NCBI RefSeq assembly: GCF_019430945.1
Contig: NZ_JAHYCB010000003.1
Span: forward strand, 186,001 to 250,000
Length of the DNA stretch: 64,000 bases
Direction: 5' to 3'
Source of the DNA: Neorhizobium populisoli
GTDB lineage: Bacteria > Pseudomonadota > Alphaproteobacteria > Rhizobiales > Rhizobiaceae
Shown: positions 1-7,974 of the stretch, piece by piece
How the letters are laid out: each line of letters begins with the position of its first letter
Numbering within the stretch: the stretch's first letter is position 1
Notes under the pieces: model-generated
Database searches by the model: none
Told to the model about the DNA's origin: nothing
Seen by the model: the letters and a program-made list of their open reading frames with translations, nothing else
Position numbers and translations under genes: made by a program

Positions 1-587
1 ATCAGCTTGGCGCTATCGGCTCCCTCCCCGCCGTTCTTCAAGGCCGCGGCAACCGCGTTGGCGGCCTGATCGCGGGAATAGCCAAGGTTGGTGAGGGCCG
101 AAACGGCATCTGCCACCGGTGCGGAGGCGACACCCTCGCCGATCTCCTGCTTGAGACCGAGATTGGCGGACGCTTCGCCGGCGAATGCCGGAGCCTTGTT
201 CTTCAATTCTGTGACGAGGCGCATCGCCACCTTCGGACCGACGCCCGGCGCACGTGAGATGGACGTCTTGTCTTGCAGCGCGATCGCATTGGCGAGTTCA
301 GAGGGCGTCAGGGTCGAAAGCACAGCAAGCGCCACCTTCGCACCCACGCCCTGCACGCTCTGCAGAAGGTTGAACCATTCCCGCTCCAGGGCGCTGAGGA
401 AGCCAAAGAGCTTGAACTGGTCCTCGCGCACATAGGTCTCGATATAGAGAATGATCGCCTCGCCCACCGAACCCATTTTCGAAAGCGCCCGCGACGAGCA
501 GAAGACTTCGTAACAGACGCCATGAACATCGACGAGCACATGGTCGTCGCCGATCTCGTCAATGGTGCCTTTGAGCTTGCCGATCAT
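1..587 (-). CDS. ruvA: Holliday junction branch-migration protein RuvA (partial)
   Basis: RuvA is the tetrameric DNA-binding subunit that holds the Holliday junction and loads the RuvB motor. The reading frame opens at 587 with [20 protein letters not shown], the usual RuvA start, and runs off the left edge after about 195 codons, so only the last residues of domain III are missing. A helix-hairpin-helix stretch ([21 protein letters not shown], then [22 protein letters not shown]) is visible in the middle. It lies downstream of ruvC on the same strand, but a toxin-antitoxin pair occupies the space between them. ruvB would be expected to the left, outside the window. Confidence 0.95.
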   Translation of the reverse strand, partial: MIGKLKGTIDEIGDDHVLVDVHGVCYEVFCSSRALSKMGSVGEAIILYIETYVREDQFKLFGFLSALEREWFNLLQSVQGVGAKVALAVLSTLTPSELANAIALQDKTSISRAPGVGPKVAMRLVTELKNKAPAFAGEASANLGLKQEIGEGVASAPVADAVSALTNLGYSRDQAANAVAAALKNGGEGADSAKL

Positions 588-601
588 GAAATGCGTCCGT
601 G

Positions 602-1021
602 TTAAAGGGGATGGGTTTCGGGAGAGATGATGTCGAGTGATGGGAAATATGCCCGGTAACGGGCTGCATCGCGGGTCAGGAGACGATGGGAGCGGATAAG
701 CGCATGTGCGCCTATCAGAAAATCGGGCAGGGTCCGATCTCGTAGGCCGCCGGCGCGCCTGTATTGCATATGTGCCATTCCGGCCCGGTATGCAGCAGGA
801 AACGGCAGTGCTTCACGCACGAGGTTCAGCCTGGCCAGCGTGAAGGCCAACTCGTCCTCGCTCGGCGCCATGCTGGAAAGCTCCGCCCAGACGATCGGTG
901 TCAGGATGAACTGCGATTCCTCCTTGAGCGCCAGAATGGTGTCGGAGGACCATTTCTTGAATTGCGTCTCCGGCCCGAAGACATCGATGAAAACGTTGGT
1001 ATCAACGAGAACCGAGATCAT
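602..1021 (-). CDS. PIN-domain toxin, VapC-like ribonuclease
   Basis: 139-residue PIN-domain protein. The first conserved acid is in [12 protein letters not shown] (residues 4-15). Further acids are the E of WAELS near residue 47 and the D of [10 protein letters not shown] near residue 99, followed by LLTRDAARY, the usual C-terminal PIN motif. PIN toxins of TA systems are Mg-dependent RNases. The gene overlaps the upstream antitoxin frame by 20 bases, which implies coupled translation. Sixteen bases separate its stop from the ruvA start. Family assignment is firm; RNA target and activity are not visible. Confidence 0.88.
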   Translation of the reverse strand: MISVLVDTNVFIDVFGPETQFKKWSSDTILALKEESQFILTPIVWAELSSMAPSEDELAFTLARLNLVREALPFPAAYRAGMAHMQYRRAGGLRDRTLPDFLIGAHALIRSHRLLTRDAARYRAYFPSLDIISPETHPL

Positions 1022-1268
1022 CGCGCGGTCCTCTCAGAAACTCCATGAACTCATCCGTCGTCATGCCGCCGGTATCGAACGTGCCGGACCTGCTTTTCAG
1101 CCACGTCTCGAAGTCGTCCTTGGAAGGAGCATGATCCCCGCTCGACACAACCACGAGCCTTGCCCCCTTCTCGTCCGCAACGAAATCCACCTCAGAGCCC
1201 GGTCCGATATTCAATCGGTCGCGGATTTCCTTCGGGATCGTAACCTGGCCTTTTTCGGTGACACGCAT
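1002..1268 (-). CDS. AbrB/SpoVT-type antitoxin, VapB-like
   Basis: 88-residue antitoxin. Residues 1-45 form a swapped-hairpin AbrB domain (MRVTEKGQVTIPKEIRDRL, then GPGSEVDF and ARLVVV). The acidic C-terminal half, including TTDEFMEFLRG, is the probable toxin-binding tail. It is translated just before the PIN toxin with a 20-base overlap. Its start codon abuts a perfect 9-bp inverted repeat at 1269-1291, the probable autoregulatory operator. Antitoxins of this class bind such repeats alone or with the toxin. Confidence 0.88.
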   Translation of the reverse strand: MRVTEKGQVTIPKEIRDRLNIGPGSEVDFVADEKGARLVVVSSGDHAPSKDDFETWLKSRSGTFDTGGMTTDEFMEFLRGPRDDLGSR

Positions 1269-1291
1269 GGTAATACCTCTCAGGTATTACC
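1269..1291. promoter_or_regulatory. Inverted-repeat operator of the AbrB/PIN module
   Basis: GGTAATACC at 1269-1277 and GGTATTACC at 1283-1291 are exact inverted repeats with a 5-base spacer. Each arm is itself nearly palindromic (GGTA-W-TACC). The repeat touches the antitoxin start codon, so a bound complex would block transcription or initiation. The same 9-mer occurs upstream of the second TA module at 32254-32262. Confidence 0.65.
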
Positions 1292-1323
1292 TAATCTCCG
1301 AAACGGAACAAGTCAAGAACAAA

Positions 1324-1833
1324 TTAGCCGGCGAGTGCCTGCCGCATGCGGTGGCCGCCGCGATTATGGGCGTGGCAGATAGCGATGGCGAGCGCGTCTG
1401 CCGCGTCGTTGCCCTTGAATTCAGCCTTCGGCATCAGGATCTTCAGCATCATGTGGATCTGCTGCTTTTCACCATGGCCGACGCCGATGACCGACTTCTT
1501 GACGGCATTCGGCGCATATTCCGAAACGGGAAGGCCCGCCCGCGCTGGCACCAGCATGACCACGCCTCTCGCCTGACCGAGCTTCAGCGTCGCGACGGCG
1601 TCCTTGTTGACGAAAGTCTGCTCGACCGCCGCTTCGTGCGGCTGATAGGCATGCACCACCTCGGCGAGCCCGTCATGCAGCTGGCAGAGACGGGAAGCGA
1701 GATCCATGTCCCCGTCCGAGGTCACAGTGCCGGACGCGACAAAGCGCAGGCTGTTACCAAGCGTTTCGATAACACCCCAACCGGTGCGCCGAAGCCCCGG
1801 GTCGATGCCGATAATGCGAATCGTCTGTGTCAT
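1324..1833 (-). CDS. ruvC: Holliday junction endonuclease RuvC
   Basis: 169-residue RuvC, the dimeric resolvase that makes symmetric nicks in Holliday junctions held by RuvAB. The catalytic acids are recognisable: D in [14 protein letters not shown] (about residue 11), E in [11 protein letters not shown] (about residue 71) and the paired D residues of [14 protein letters not shown] (about 142-145). Length is normal for alphaproteobacteria. In many relatives ruvC is followed directly by ruvA; here 55 bases separate it from an inserted AbrB/PIN pair that precedes ruvA. The start is the first ATG, with a weak Shine-Dalgarno sequence. Confidence 0.96.
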   Translation of the reverse strand: MTQTIRIIGIDPGLRRTGWGVIETLGNSLRFVASGTVTSDGDMDLASRLCQLHDGLAEVVHAYQPHEAAVEQTFVNKDAVATLKLGQARGVVMLVPARAGLPVSEYAPNAVKKSVIGVGHGEKQQIHMMLKILMPKAEFKGNDAADALAIAICHAHNRGGHRMRQALAG

Positions 1834-2025
1834 GCGTGCACTCTATCCTCTGACCACCATCAGTGCCACGAGAATGTGAACAAACCGAAAACGCTATCGA
1901 GTCGCTCTTTACCTTTCGTTTACCACGACGGGAAGCTTTGCCCTGCCTCACCCGGCCCGGAAGCAACGCCGGACGGGCTCGCGCGTTGGATTTTCACGGC
2001 TGGAACGCGATGCGAGGAGGCAGTC

Positions 2026-3447
2026 ATGTCCAACACTCATCACTCCCTTTCCCTAAAGGTGGCAGGGTTTGTCCTGATACAGAATGGGATATTTGCCGCC
2101 TTGCTCTTTTACTCTGCCAAGGATGCGACCCCGCTGCAGACGTCGTTCATCATCGGTGTCCTGTTTCTCTCGGCGCTGGTAACGATCATGCTTGCCGGCC
2201 GCACGCTGGGTGCGCTGAAAACGCTGACTGGTGATCTGTCCGGGCTCGCGGATGGCAACTCGATCGCCCCCGAACATCTTCAGCGAAAGGATGAGATCGG
2301 CGAGATTGCCCGCGAACTGGAACGCCTTTCCCACGAAAACCTTGCCCGCCTCGTCGAGGACGACCAGGAGCGTGACAAGCGCAACCAGCAGACCGCGGAG
2401 CGCGACGATCAGCATGCCCGCGAACTTAAGGCCGCCAATCGACGGGTAAGTGCGCTGAAAGAGGTCGTGGATGCGGTCGATCACGCCATGCGGCGGTTTG
2501 CAGCCGGAGACCTGCGCAGCCGGCTCGACATGAGCTTTCCGGAGGAATTCGAAGGCCTGCGCGCGGATTTCAATCACGCCATGACCTCGCTCCAGGACAA
2601 GCTCGACAGGATCGAGAACGGCACCCATCTGCTCCATTCCACTTGCGCGGATCTGAAAAGCGATTCCGCCTCGGCAATGCACGGAAGCCTGCGGCAAAGT
2701 TCGATACTGGCGAAGACGGTTGCCGATATTGGATCGCTCGCCGAGACTCTGCGGATGCGCAAGATGCAGGCGGAGCATACCGCCAATATTGCCTATAATG
2801 CGCGGATCGATATCCGCCGGCCAAAAGAGGTGATGAATACGGCAACCGAGGCTGTCGCCCGTGTGCAGGATGCGTCTCTCAGGATCGAGCCCGTCGCCGA
2901 ACTCATGCGGAAGATCGCCTTCGAGACCAACATACTGGCCATGAACGCCGGCATTGAGGCCGCACATGACGAAAGCCGGCTCGCCGACGGTGCAACGGAT
3001 ATGATCGTCGCAAGCTTCCGCGCGCTTGCGGAAGAGACTGCAGAGGTCGCACGGGAAATTTCTCTCCTGTCACGGCAGTCAGCGGAAGCTGCAGAACACG
3101 GCAGCCGGTCTATCGATAAGGCTGAAGCCGAACTCGACGCGATGGTGATCTATGCCGATGCCCTGAAGGGGCATCTGGATACGATCGCTGCAAGCTCCTC
3201 CGAAGAGATCGAGAAGGTCGCCGCTGTCAGACTGTCGATCCTGTCGCTCGCCAAGAACGGCCGGGACCAGAGCATTGCATTGGATGCCCTTGCCGTTCGG
3301 GCCGACCGCATTATGCGGGAGATCGGCGCGCTCGATCATCACGCCGGCCGCTTCACTCCCGTCACGGTCTTGACGCAGGGCAGCATCACCATGCCAGGCA
3401 CCGTGACGCGGCCGAAACGAGGCTCGCACCTGCGATTGGTGAAATAA
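2026..3447 (+). CDS. MCP-like signalling protein with divergent signalling tip
   Basis: 473 residues from an ATG preceded by GAGGAGG. Two hydrophobic helices (about residues 10-28 and 37-56) have almost no periplasmic loop between them. A HAMP-like segment and long heptad-rich helices follow. A chemoreceptor tip is visible as IAFETNILAMNAGIEAAHDE (about 315-335), but the canonical IAFQTNLLALNAAVEAARAG core is altered and the downstream GRGFAVVA block is replaced. With no sensory domain it cannot bind a periplasmic ligand in the usual way. The reading frame is open far upstream, but this ATG has the only good ribosome-binding site. It may be a cytoplasmic or membrane-state sensor, or may no longer couple to CheA. 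Confidence 0.75.
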   Translation: MSNTHHSLSLKVAGFVLIQNGIFAALLFYSAKDATPLQTSFIIGVLFLSALVTIMLAGRTLGALKTLTGDLSGLADGNSIAPEHLQRKDEIGEIARELERLSHENLARLVEDDQERDKRNQQTAERDDQHARELKAANRRVSALKEVVDAVDHAMRRFAAGDLRSRLDMSFPEEFEGLRADFNHAMTSLQDKLDRIENGTHLLHSTCADLKSDSASAMHGSLRQSSILAKTVADIGSLAETLRMRKMQAEHTANIAYNARIDIRRPKEVMNTATEAVARVQDASLRIEPVAELMRKIAFETNILAMNAGIEAAHDESRLADGATDMIVASFRALAEETAEVAREISLLSRQSAEAAEHGSRSIDKAEAELDAMVIYADALKGHLDTIAASSSEEIEKVAAVRLSILSLAKNGRDQSIALDALAVRADRIMREIGALDHHAGRFTPVTVLTQGSITMPGTVTRPKRGSHLRLVK

Positions 3448-3541
3448 TCAGGCGAACGGTAGCAAAGCCGGAGGCAGGTCCTGCGCGAACCCTTTACAAT
3501 AGCGCATTCGGAAGGGGTCGTATTTTTGGACACGACTGCCT

Positions 3542-3570
3542 AAATAGGTGAGGCACTCCATCACCTATTT
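3542..3570. promoter_or_regulatory. Perfect 10-bp inverted repeat upstream of the LLM oxidoreductase
   Basis: AAATAGGTGA (3542-3551) and TCACCTATTT (3561-3570) are exact inverted repeats around a 9-base spacer, ending 15 bases before the start codon at 3586. Size and placement fit a dimeric repressor operator (MarR, TetR or HxlR type). There is no T-run after it, so it is not a terminator. No regulator gene is adjacent. Confidence 0.55.
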
Positions 3571-3585
3571 CTTCAGGACCTGCCG

Positions 3586-4593
3586 ATGATCCCCTTTTCC
3601 ATTCTCGATCTTTCGCCGATCGGCGAAGGTTATTCGGTGCGCGAAGCGCTCGATCAGTCTCGCCGCCTCGCCATCAAGGCCGAGGAAGAGGGCTATAAGC
3701 GGCTCTGGCTTGCCGAGCATCACGGCATGCCGGGCATTGCCAGCGCCGCCACATCCATCGTCATCGGCCATGTGGGCGCAGCCACGAAAACGATTCGCGT
3801 CGGTTCTGGCGGCATCATGCTTCCCAACCATTCGCCACTGGTGATCGCCGAGCAGTTCGGCACGCTGGAAGCGCTTCTGCCCGGCCGCGTCGATCTTGGC
3901 CTCGGCCGAGCTCCCGGAACCGACATGCGCACCGCCAGCGCACTGCGCCGTAATCTTGAGGCCGGCGCCGAAAGCTTCCCCCACGACATTCTCGAACTGC
4001 AGCGCCTTCTGGGCACACCGGAGCCGAACCAGGGCCTGCTCGCAGTGCCAGGCATGGAGGCCAACGTACCGATCTGGCTGCTGGGATCGAGCATCTACAG
4101 CGCCCACCTAGCCGCGGCACTCGGCCTGCCTTATGCCTTCGCCTCGCATTTCGCACCCGACATGCTGATGGAGGCGATCGCCATTTACCGCGACCGCTTT
4201 CAGCCGTCGCTGACACTGGACAAGCCCTATGTGATGGTCGGCGTCATGGGCGTCGCAGCCGACACGGATGAGGAAGCGCAGAAGCTCTTCACCTCGTCGC
4301 AACAGCAGTTCGTCAATCTGCGAAAGAACGTCCGCACCCGCTTCCCGAAACCGATCGACAGCATGGAAGGTTTCTGGACGCCGATGGAAAAGATGAATGT
4401 GGAACATACCCTGCGCTATGCAGCCGTCGGTTCCGTGCAGACCGTCGAGGCTCACCTGAAGGAATTCCTCGGAGAGACGGAGGCCGACGAGCTGATCGTT
4501 TCCATGCCGATCCACGATATCGAAACGCGGCTGCGTTCGGTGGAACTGTTCGCCAGCCTGCCCATGATGGAGCGGCAAGCACTCACAACCTAA
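3586..4593 (+). CDS. LLM-class flavin-dependent oxidoreductase (luciferase-like)
   Basis: 335-residue single-domain TIM-barrel protein of the bacterial luciferase family, MsnO8/YhbW-like subgroup. Visible marks are the N-terminal [33 protein letters not shown] (the AEHH motif), [26 protein letters not shown] and [14 protein letters not shown]. These proteins use reduced FMN supplied by a partner reductase; the substrate cannot be read from sequence. A perfect inverted repeat just upstream suggests dedicated repression. The next gene is co-directional with 76 bases between, so it may be separate. Confidence 0.9.
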   Translation: MIPFSILDLSPIGEGYSVREALDQSRRLAIKAEEEGYKRLWLAEHHGMPGIASAATSIVIGHVGAATKTIRVGSGGIMLPNHSPLVIAEQFGTLEALLPGRVDLGLGRAPGTDMRTASALRRNLEAGAESFPHDILELQRLLGTPEPNQGLLAVPGMEANVPIWLLGSSIYSAHLAAALGLPYAFASHFAPDMLMEAIAIYRDRFQPSLTLDKPYVMVGVMGVAADTDEEAQKLFTSSQQQFVNLRKNVRTRFPKPIDSMEGFWTPMEKMNVEHTLRYAAVGSVQTVEAHLKEFLGETEADELIVSMPIHDIETRLRSVELFASLPMMERQALTT

Positions 4594-4669
4594 GCGATAG
4601 TATGCGTCACAAGAGTTTCACCGGCCGGATTTACCCTTTGTTAAGTCCGGCCAACGTGGAGTTTTCAAC

Positions 4670-6274
4670 GTGACAGACGCAACTGCTTCCAGTTCTCATG
4701 CTTCCTCCAATTATCATCCCCTCGAACATCGCAGCTCCCTCGGCAAGGTTTTCCTGCCGATTTTCCTGATCGTCATTCTCGGGGGCCTCGGCTATGTCGG
4801 CTATGCGCTGTCGCAGGATCTCGAAGTCGCGACTTCGGTTCCGTGGGCCCTGCTCGGTCTTGCCCTGCTGATCGCGCTGGGCTTTGAATTCGTCAACGGT
4901 TTCCACGACACGGCAAACGCTGTCGCCACCGTCATCTACACCCGCTCCATGCCGGCCGAACTCGCCGTCATCTGGTCCGGTTTCTTCAACTTCCTCGGCG
5001 TTCTCATGTCCAGCGGTGCGGTCGCCTTCGGCATCCTGGCACTGCTGCCGGTCGAGCTCATCCTGCAAGTCGGTTCCGGATCCGGCCTCGCCATGGTCTT
5101 CGCCCTGCTGCTCGCCGCGATCATCTGGAACCTCGGCACCTGGTATCTCGGCCTGCCGTCGTCTTCGTCGCACACGCTGATCGGCTCGATCATCGGCGTC
5201 GGCCTCGCCAACCAGTTCCTCGCTCCGCAGGGCACCGCGACAAGCGGCGTCGACTGGTCGCAGGCGACCAGCATCGGCACCTCGCTGCTCGTCTCGCCGG
5301 TCGTCGGCTTCGGCCTCGCCGCCATCCTGCTGCTGGTCATGAAGGTTCTCGTCCGCAACAAGGCGCTTTACGAGGAGCCGAAAGGCAATAAGCCGCCGCC
5401 ATGGTGGATCCGCGGCCTTCTCATCTTCACCTGCACCGGCGTTTCCTTTGCGCACGGTTCCAACGACGGCCAGAAGGGCATGGGTCTCATCATGCTCATC
5501 CTCATCGGCCTCGTGCCGACCGCATTTGCGCTGAACCGCACGCCCGATGCCAAATACGTGCAGGCTTACCTGCAGGCATCGAGCGCCGTCGAAACCTCTC
5601 TGCAGAAATATGCAAAGCCCGGCGTTACCGTGACAGATGCCAAGGCGGAGGTCTCCAGCGCCGTCAAGAACAAGACCTGGAACGACCAGACGACGGTTGC
5701 TCTCCAGCAATTCATTCATTCGTCGAGCGACCAGATTTCGAAATTCCCGACGCTCGAAGCCGTGCCCACTTCGCTGGTCGGCAACATGCGTAACGACGTC
5801 TACCTGATCGGCGAGGCGCTGAAGCTCATCGACAAGAACAAGCTCCTGCCGATGCAGGGCGCCGATCTCGATGCGGTGAAGGCCTATCACGGCGCTGTCG
5901 ACAACGCGACGAAGTTCATCCCCCTTTGGGTGAAGGTCGCTGTGGCGCTCGCTCTTGGCCTCGGCACCATGGTCGGCTGGAAGCGCATCGTCGTCACCGT
6001 CGGCGAAAAGATCGGCAAGACCCACCTGACCTACGGCCAGGGCGCCTCGGCGGAAATGGTCGCGATGATCACCATCGGCGCTGCAGACCATCTCGGCCTG
6101 CCGGTCTCCACCACCCACGTGCTTTCGTCCGGTGTGGCCGGGACGATGGCGGCGAACGGCTCGGGACTTCAGTGGTCGACGGTGCGCAACATGCTGCTCG
6201 CCTGGGTGCTGACCCTTCCCGCCTCGATCGCGATCTCGTTCGTGCTGTTCGTCGCGCTGCGTCAGCTGTTCTGA
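4670..6274 (+). CDS. pit: Inorganic phosphate transporter, PiT family
   Basis: 534-residue low-affinity phosphate:cation symporter of the inner membrane. Both PiT signature repeats are present: GFEFVNGFHDTANAVATVIYT (about residue 72) and, in the C-terminal half, the equivalent SFAHGSNDGQKGMG (about 265). GLPSSSSHTLIG and GLPVSTTHVLSSG are the paired transport loops. A long hydrophilic insert (about 295-415) divides the halves, as in other large PiT proteins. Translation starts at a GTG preceded by GGAG. No clear Pho box was seen upstream. Confidence 0.93.
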   Translation: MTDATASSSHASSNYHPLEHRSSLGKVFLPIFLIVILGGLGYVGYALSQDLEVATSVPWALLGLALLIALGFEFVNGFHDTANAVATVIYTRSMPAELAVIWSGFFNFLGVLMSSGAVAFGILALLPVELILQVGSGSGLAMVFALLLAAIIWNLGTWYLGLPSSSSHTLIGSIIGVGLANQFLAPQGTATSGVDWSQATSIGTSLLVSPVVGFGLAAILLLVMKVLVRNKALYEEPKGNKPPPWWIRGLLIFTCTGVSFAHGSNDGQKGMGLIMLILIGLVPTAFALNRTPDAKYVQAYLQASSAVETSLQKYAKPGVTVTDAKAEVSSAVKNKTWNDQTTVALQQFIHSSSDQISKFPTLEAVPTSLVGNMRNDVYLIGEALKLIDKNKLLPMQGADLDAVKAYHGAVDNATKFIPLWVKVAVALALGLGTMVGWKRIVVTVGEKIGKTHLTYGQGASAEMVAMITIGAADHLGLPVSTTHVLSSGVAGTMAANGSGLQWSTVRNMLLAWVLTLPASIAISFVLFVALRQLF

Positions 6275-6287
6275 TCGTTCGCGGCGT

Positions 6288-6424
6288 TGCCCCTCACCCT
6301 AACCCTCTCCCCGCTCGCGGGGAGAGGGAACGTGCCCAGCTCAACGGTTGAGATTGCCGAAAGCATCGAGGCATATGTCCTTCTCCCCGCAAGCGGGGAG
6401 AAGGTGGCGGCAGCCGGATGAGGG
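6288..6424. repeat. RIME/REP-like palindromic intergenic repeat
   Basis: Two related palindromes in tandem: CTCTCCCCGC...GCGGGGAGAG near 6304-6328, and CTTCTCCCCGC..GCGGGGAGAAG near 6380-6403. Both are flanked by CCCCTCACCC on the left and GGATGAGGGG on the right. This arrangement is typical of short mosaic repeats scattered between genes in Rhizobiaceae. It lies between convergent pit and yebC, upstream of their shared terminator. Assignment to RIME is by resemblance only. Confidence 0.6.
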
Positions 6425-6450
6425 GCAGCCACAAACTCCCAAAAACAAAA

Positions 6451-6480
6451 AAACGGCACCGCAATCGCGGTGCCGTTTCT
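6451..6480. terminator. Bidirectional rho-independent terminator, pit/yebC
   Basis: 12-bp stem AAACGGCACCGC / GCGGTGCCGTTT (6451-6462 and 6467-6478) with a 4-base loop. An A-rich run lies on the left (U-tract for minus-strand yebC transcripts) and a short T-run on the right for pit. Confidence 0.85.
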
Positions 6481-6502
6481 ATTTCATCCAACCCTCGAAA
6501 AA

Positions 6503-7249
6503 TCAGGCCGAAAGCTTGGCCATGACTTCTTCGGAAACTTCGAAGTTCGAATAGACGTTCTGCACGTCGTCGTCGTCTTCCAGGGTGTCGATCAGCCTCA
6601 GGATCGACTGGGCGCGTTCTTCGTCCACTTCGATCGTGTTCTGCGGCTTCCAGATCGACTTGACGCTTTCGGCTTCGCCGAGCACGGCTTCCAGAGCCTT
6701 GGAGACTTCGCCCAGATCCTCAAAACCGCAGAGGATGACATGGCCGTTTTCGTCGCTGGCAACGTCCTCGGCACCGGCCTCGATCGCCGCTTCCATGACC
6801 TTGTCCGCATCTCCAGCGCCCGGCTTGTAGGTGATCTCACCCAGCCGGTCGAAGGAGAACGACACCGAACCGGTTTCTCCGAGTGCACCGCCGGCCTTGG
6901 CAAAGGTCGAGCGAACGACGGAAGCGGTACGGTTGCGGTTGTCGGTCAGCGCTTCGACGATGACCGCCGTGCCGCCCGGACCGTAACCCTCGTAACGGAT
7001 GTATTCGTAATTTTCGCCGTCGGCACCGGACGCCTTCTTGATGGCGCGGTCGATATTGTCCTTCGGCATGGACTGCGCCTTGGCGTTCTGGACGGCCAGG
7101 CGAAGCGCCGCGTTCATGTTCGGGTCGGGAAGACCGGTTTTTGCCGCAACGGTGATTTCGCGAGCGAGCTTGGAGAACATCTTCGAACGGATGCCGTCCT
7201 GCTTGCCCTTGCGGTGCATGATGTTTTTGAACTGTGAATGGCCAGCCAT
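6503..7249 (-). CDS. yebC: YebC/PmpR-family transcriptional regulator
   Basis: 248 residues, full length for the family. The start [18 protein letters not shown], the middle motif [19 protein letters not shown] and the acidic C-terminal part are all characteristic. Family members are DNA-binding regulators or, as shown for relatives, relieve ribosome stalling at proline-rich motifs. In many proteobacteria yebC lies upstream of ruvC; here other genes lie between it and ruvC. It ends at a strong bidirectional terminator. Confidence 0.95.
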   Translation of the reverse strand: MAGHSQFKNIMHRKGKQDGIRSKMFSKLAREITVAAKTGLPDPNMNAALRLAVQNAKAQSMPKDNIDRAIKKASGADGENYEYIRYEGYGPGGTAVIVEALTDNRNRTASVVRSTFAKAGGALGETGSVSFSFDRLGEITYKPGAGDADKVMEAAIEAGAEDVASDENGHVILCGFEDLGEVSKALEAVLGEAESVKSIWKPQNTIEVDEERAQSILRLIDTLEDDDDVQNVYSNFEVSEEVMAKLSA

Positions 7250-7377
7250 GGCACCCCTGTAACGCTTTAGCTTGTTTGGGAATGGGGCCTTATAATTTCG
7301 AAGCCGCAGCCGTTCAAGGTTTTTCCGTCATACGGCGCCTGACGTGGAAACAAGGGTTTCGAGCCTTATCAGCTGCC

Positions 7378-7402
7378 GGAACAAGAATCGAAGCTCGCCG
7401 TT
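7378..7402 (+). promoter_or_regulatory. EcfG-type (RpoE2) general stress promoter
   Basis: GGAAC at 7378-7382, sixteen bases, then CGTT at 7399-7402. This matches the alphaproteobacterial EcfG/RpoE2 consensus GGAAC-N16/17-CGTT exactly. It lies 38 bases before the start of the stress-protein-26-like gene at 7440, a natural promoter distance. Confidence 0.7.
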
Positions 7403-7439
7403 TGATCTTCGAAGCAAACGAAGAACAAGGAGACAATCC

Positions 7440-7952
7440 ATGGCAAGCCTGACCGAAGCCCGCGAAGCACCCGAACGCCAGCTCTGGGACGAGATCGGCG
7501 GCATCCATGCCGGCATGCTCGGCATCGAGGGATCGCACATGCATATGCAGCCGATGGCGCCGAATGCGGACCCGAAGGCCAGCACCATCTGGTTCTTCAC
7601 CAAGACCGATACCGATCTGGTGCGGGCAGTCGGCGCGGGCGCCATGGCGCATTTCTGCGTTATCGGCAAGAAGCATGATTATCATGCCTGCCTTGCCGGC
7701 CGGCTGGAAGTGCGCAAGGATCCGGCCAAGATCGAGGAATACTGGAGCGCTGTAACGGCTGCCTGGTTCGAGCACGGCAAGGAAGACCCTCTGCTCACCC
7801 TACTCGCGCTGCGCGTCGAAGATGCCGAAATCTGGGCCTCCACCGACAGCACGCTGAGATTCGGCTGGGAAATCGCCAAAGCCAACCTGCATGACGAAAA
7901 GATGCCGGATGTCGGCGTCAAGCAGCACCTCGCCTTCCCGCAATTCCACTGA
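7440..7952 (+). CDS. Pyridoxamine 5'-phosphate oxidase-like (general stress protein 26) family
   Basis: 170 residues from an ATG preceded by AAGGAG. STIWFFTKTDTDLVRAVGAG and AHFCVIGKKHDYHACLAGRLEV follow the split-barrel flavin-binding fold of COG3871 proteins, and WFEHGKEDPLLTLLALRVEDAEIW is typical of their C-terminal half. These proteins bind FMN/FAD or F420-like cofactors and are often stress-induced; the reaction is unknown. The exact EcfG-type promoter upstream supports membership of the general stress regulon. Confidence 0.8.
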   Translation: MASLTEAREAPERQLWDEIGGIHAGMLGIEGSHMHMQPMAPNADPKASTIWFFTKTDTDLVRAVGAGAMAHFCVIGKKHDYHACLAGRLEVRKDPAKIEEYWSAVTAAWFEHGKEDPLLTLLALRVEDAEIWASTDSTLRFGWEIAKANLHDEKMPDVGVKQHLAFPQFH

Positions 7953-7974
7953 CGAGATGGCCTTCCGCGGGGGC

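Noticed and set aside
1258..2025. Long open frame upstream of the MCP-like gene, in frame with it
   Set aside because: It runs antisense through ruvC and has no family-like sequence; the MCP start at 2026 has a clear ribosome-binding site.
4631..6118. 495-codon minus-strand frame opposite pit
   Set aside because: Highly charged, low-complexity reading typical of the reverse of a GC-rich membrane-protein gene; pit is certain.
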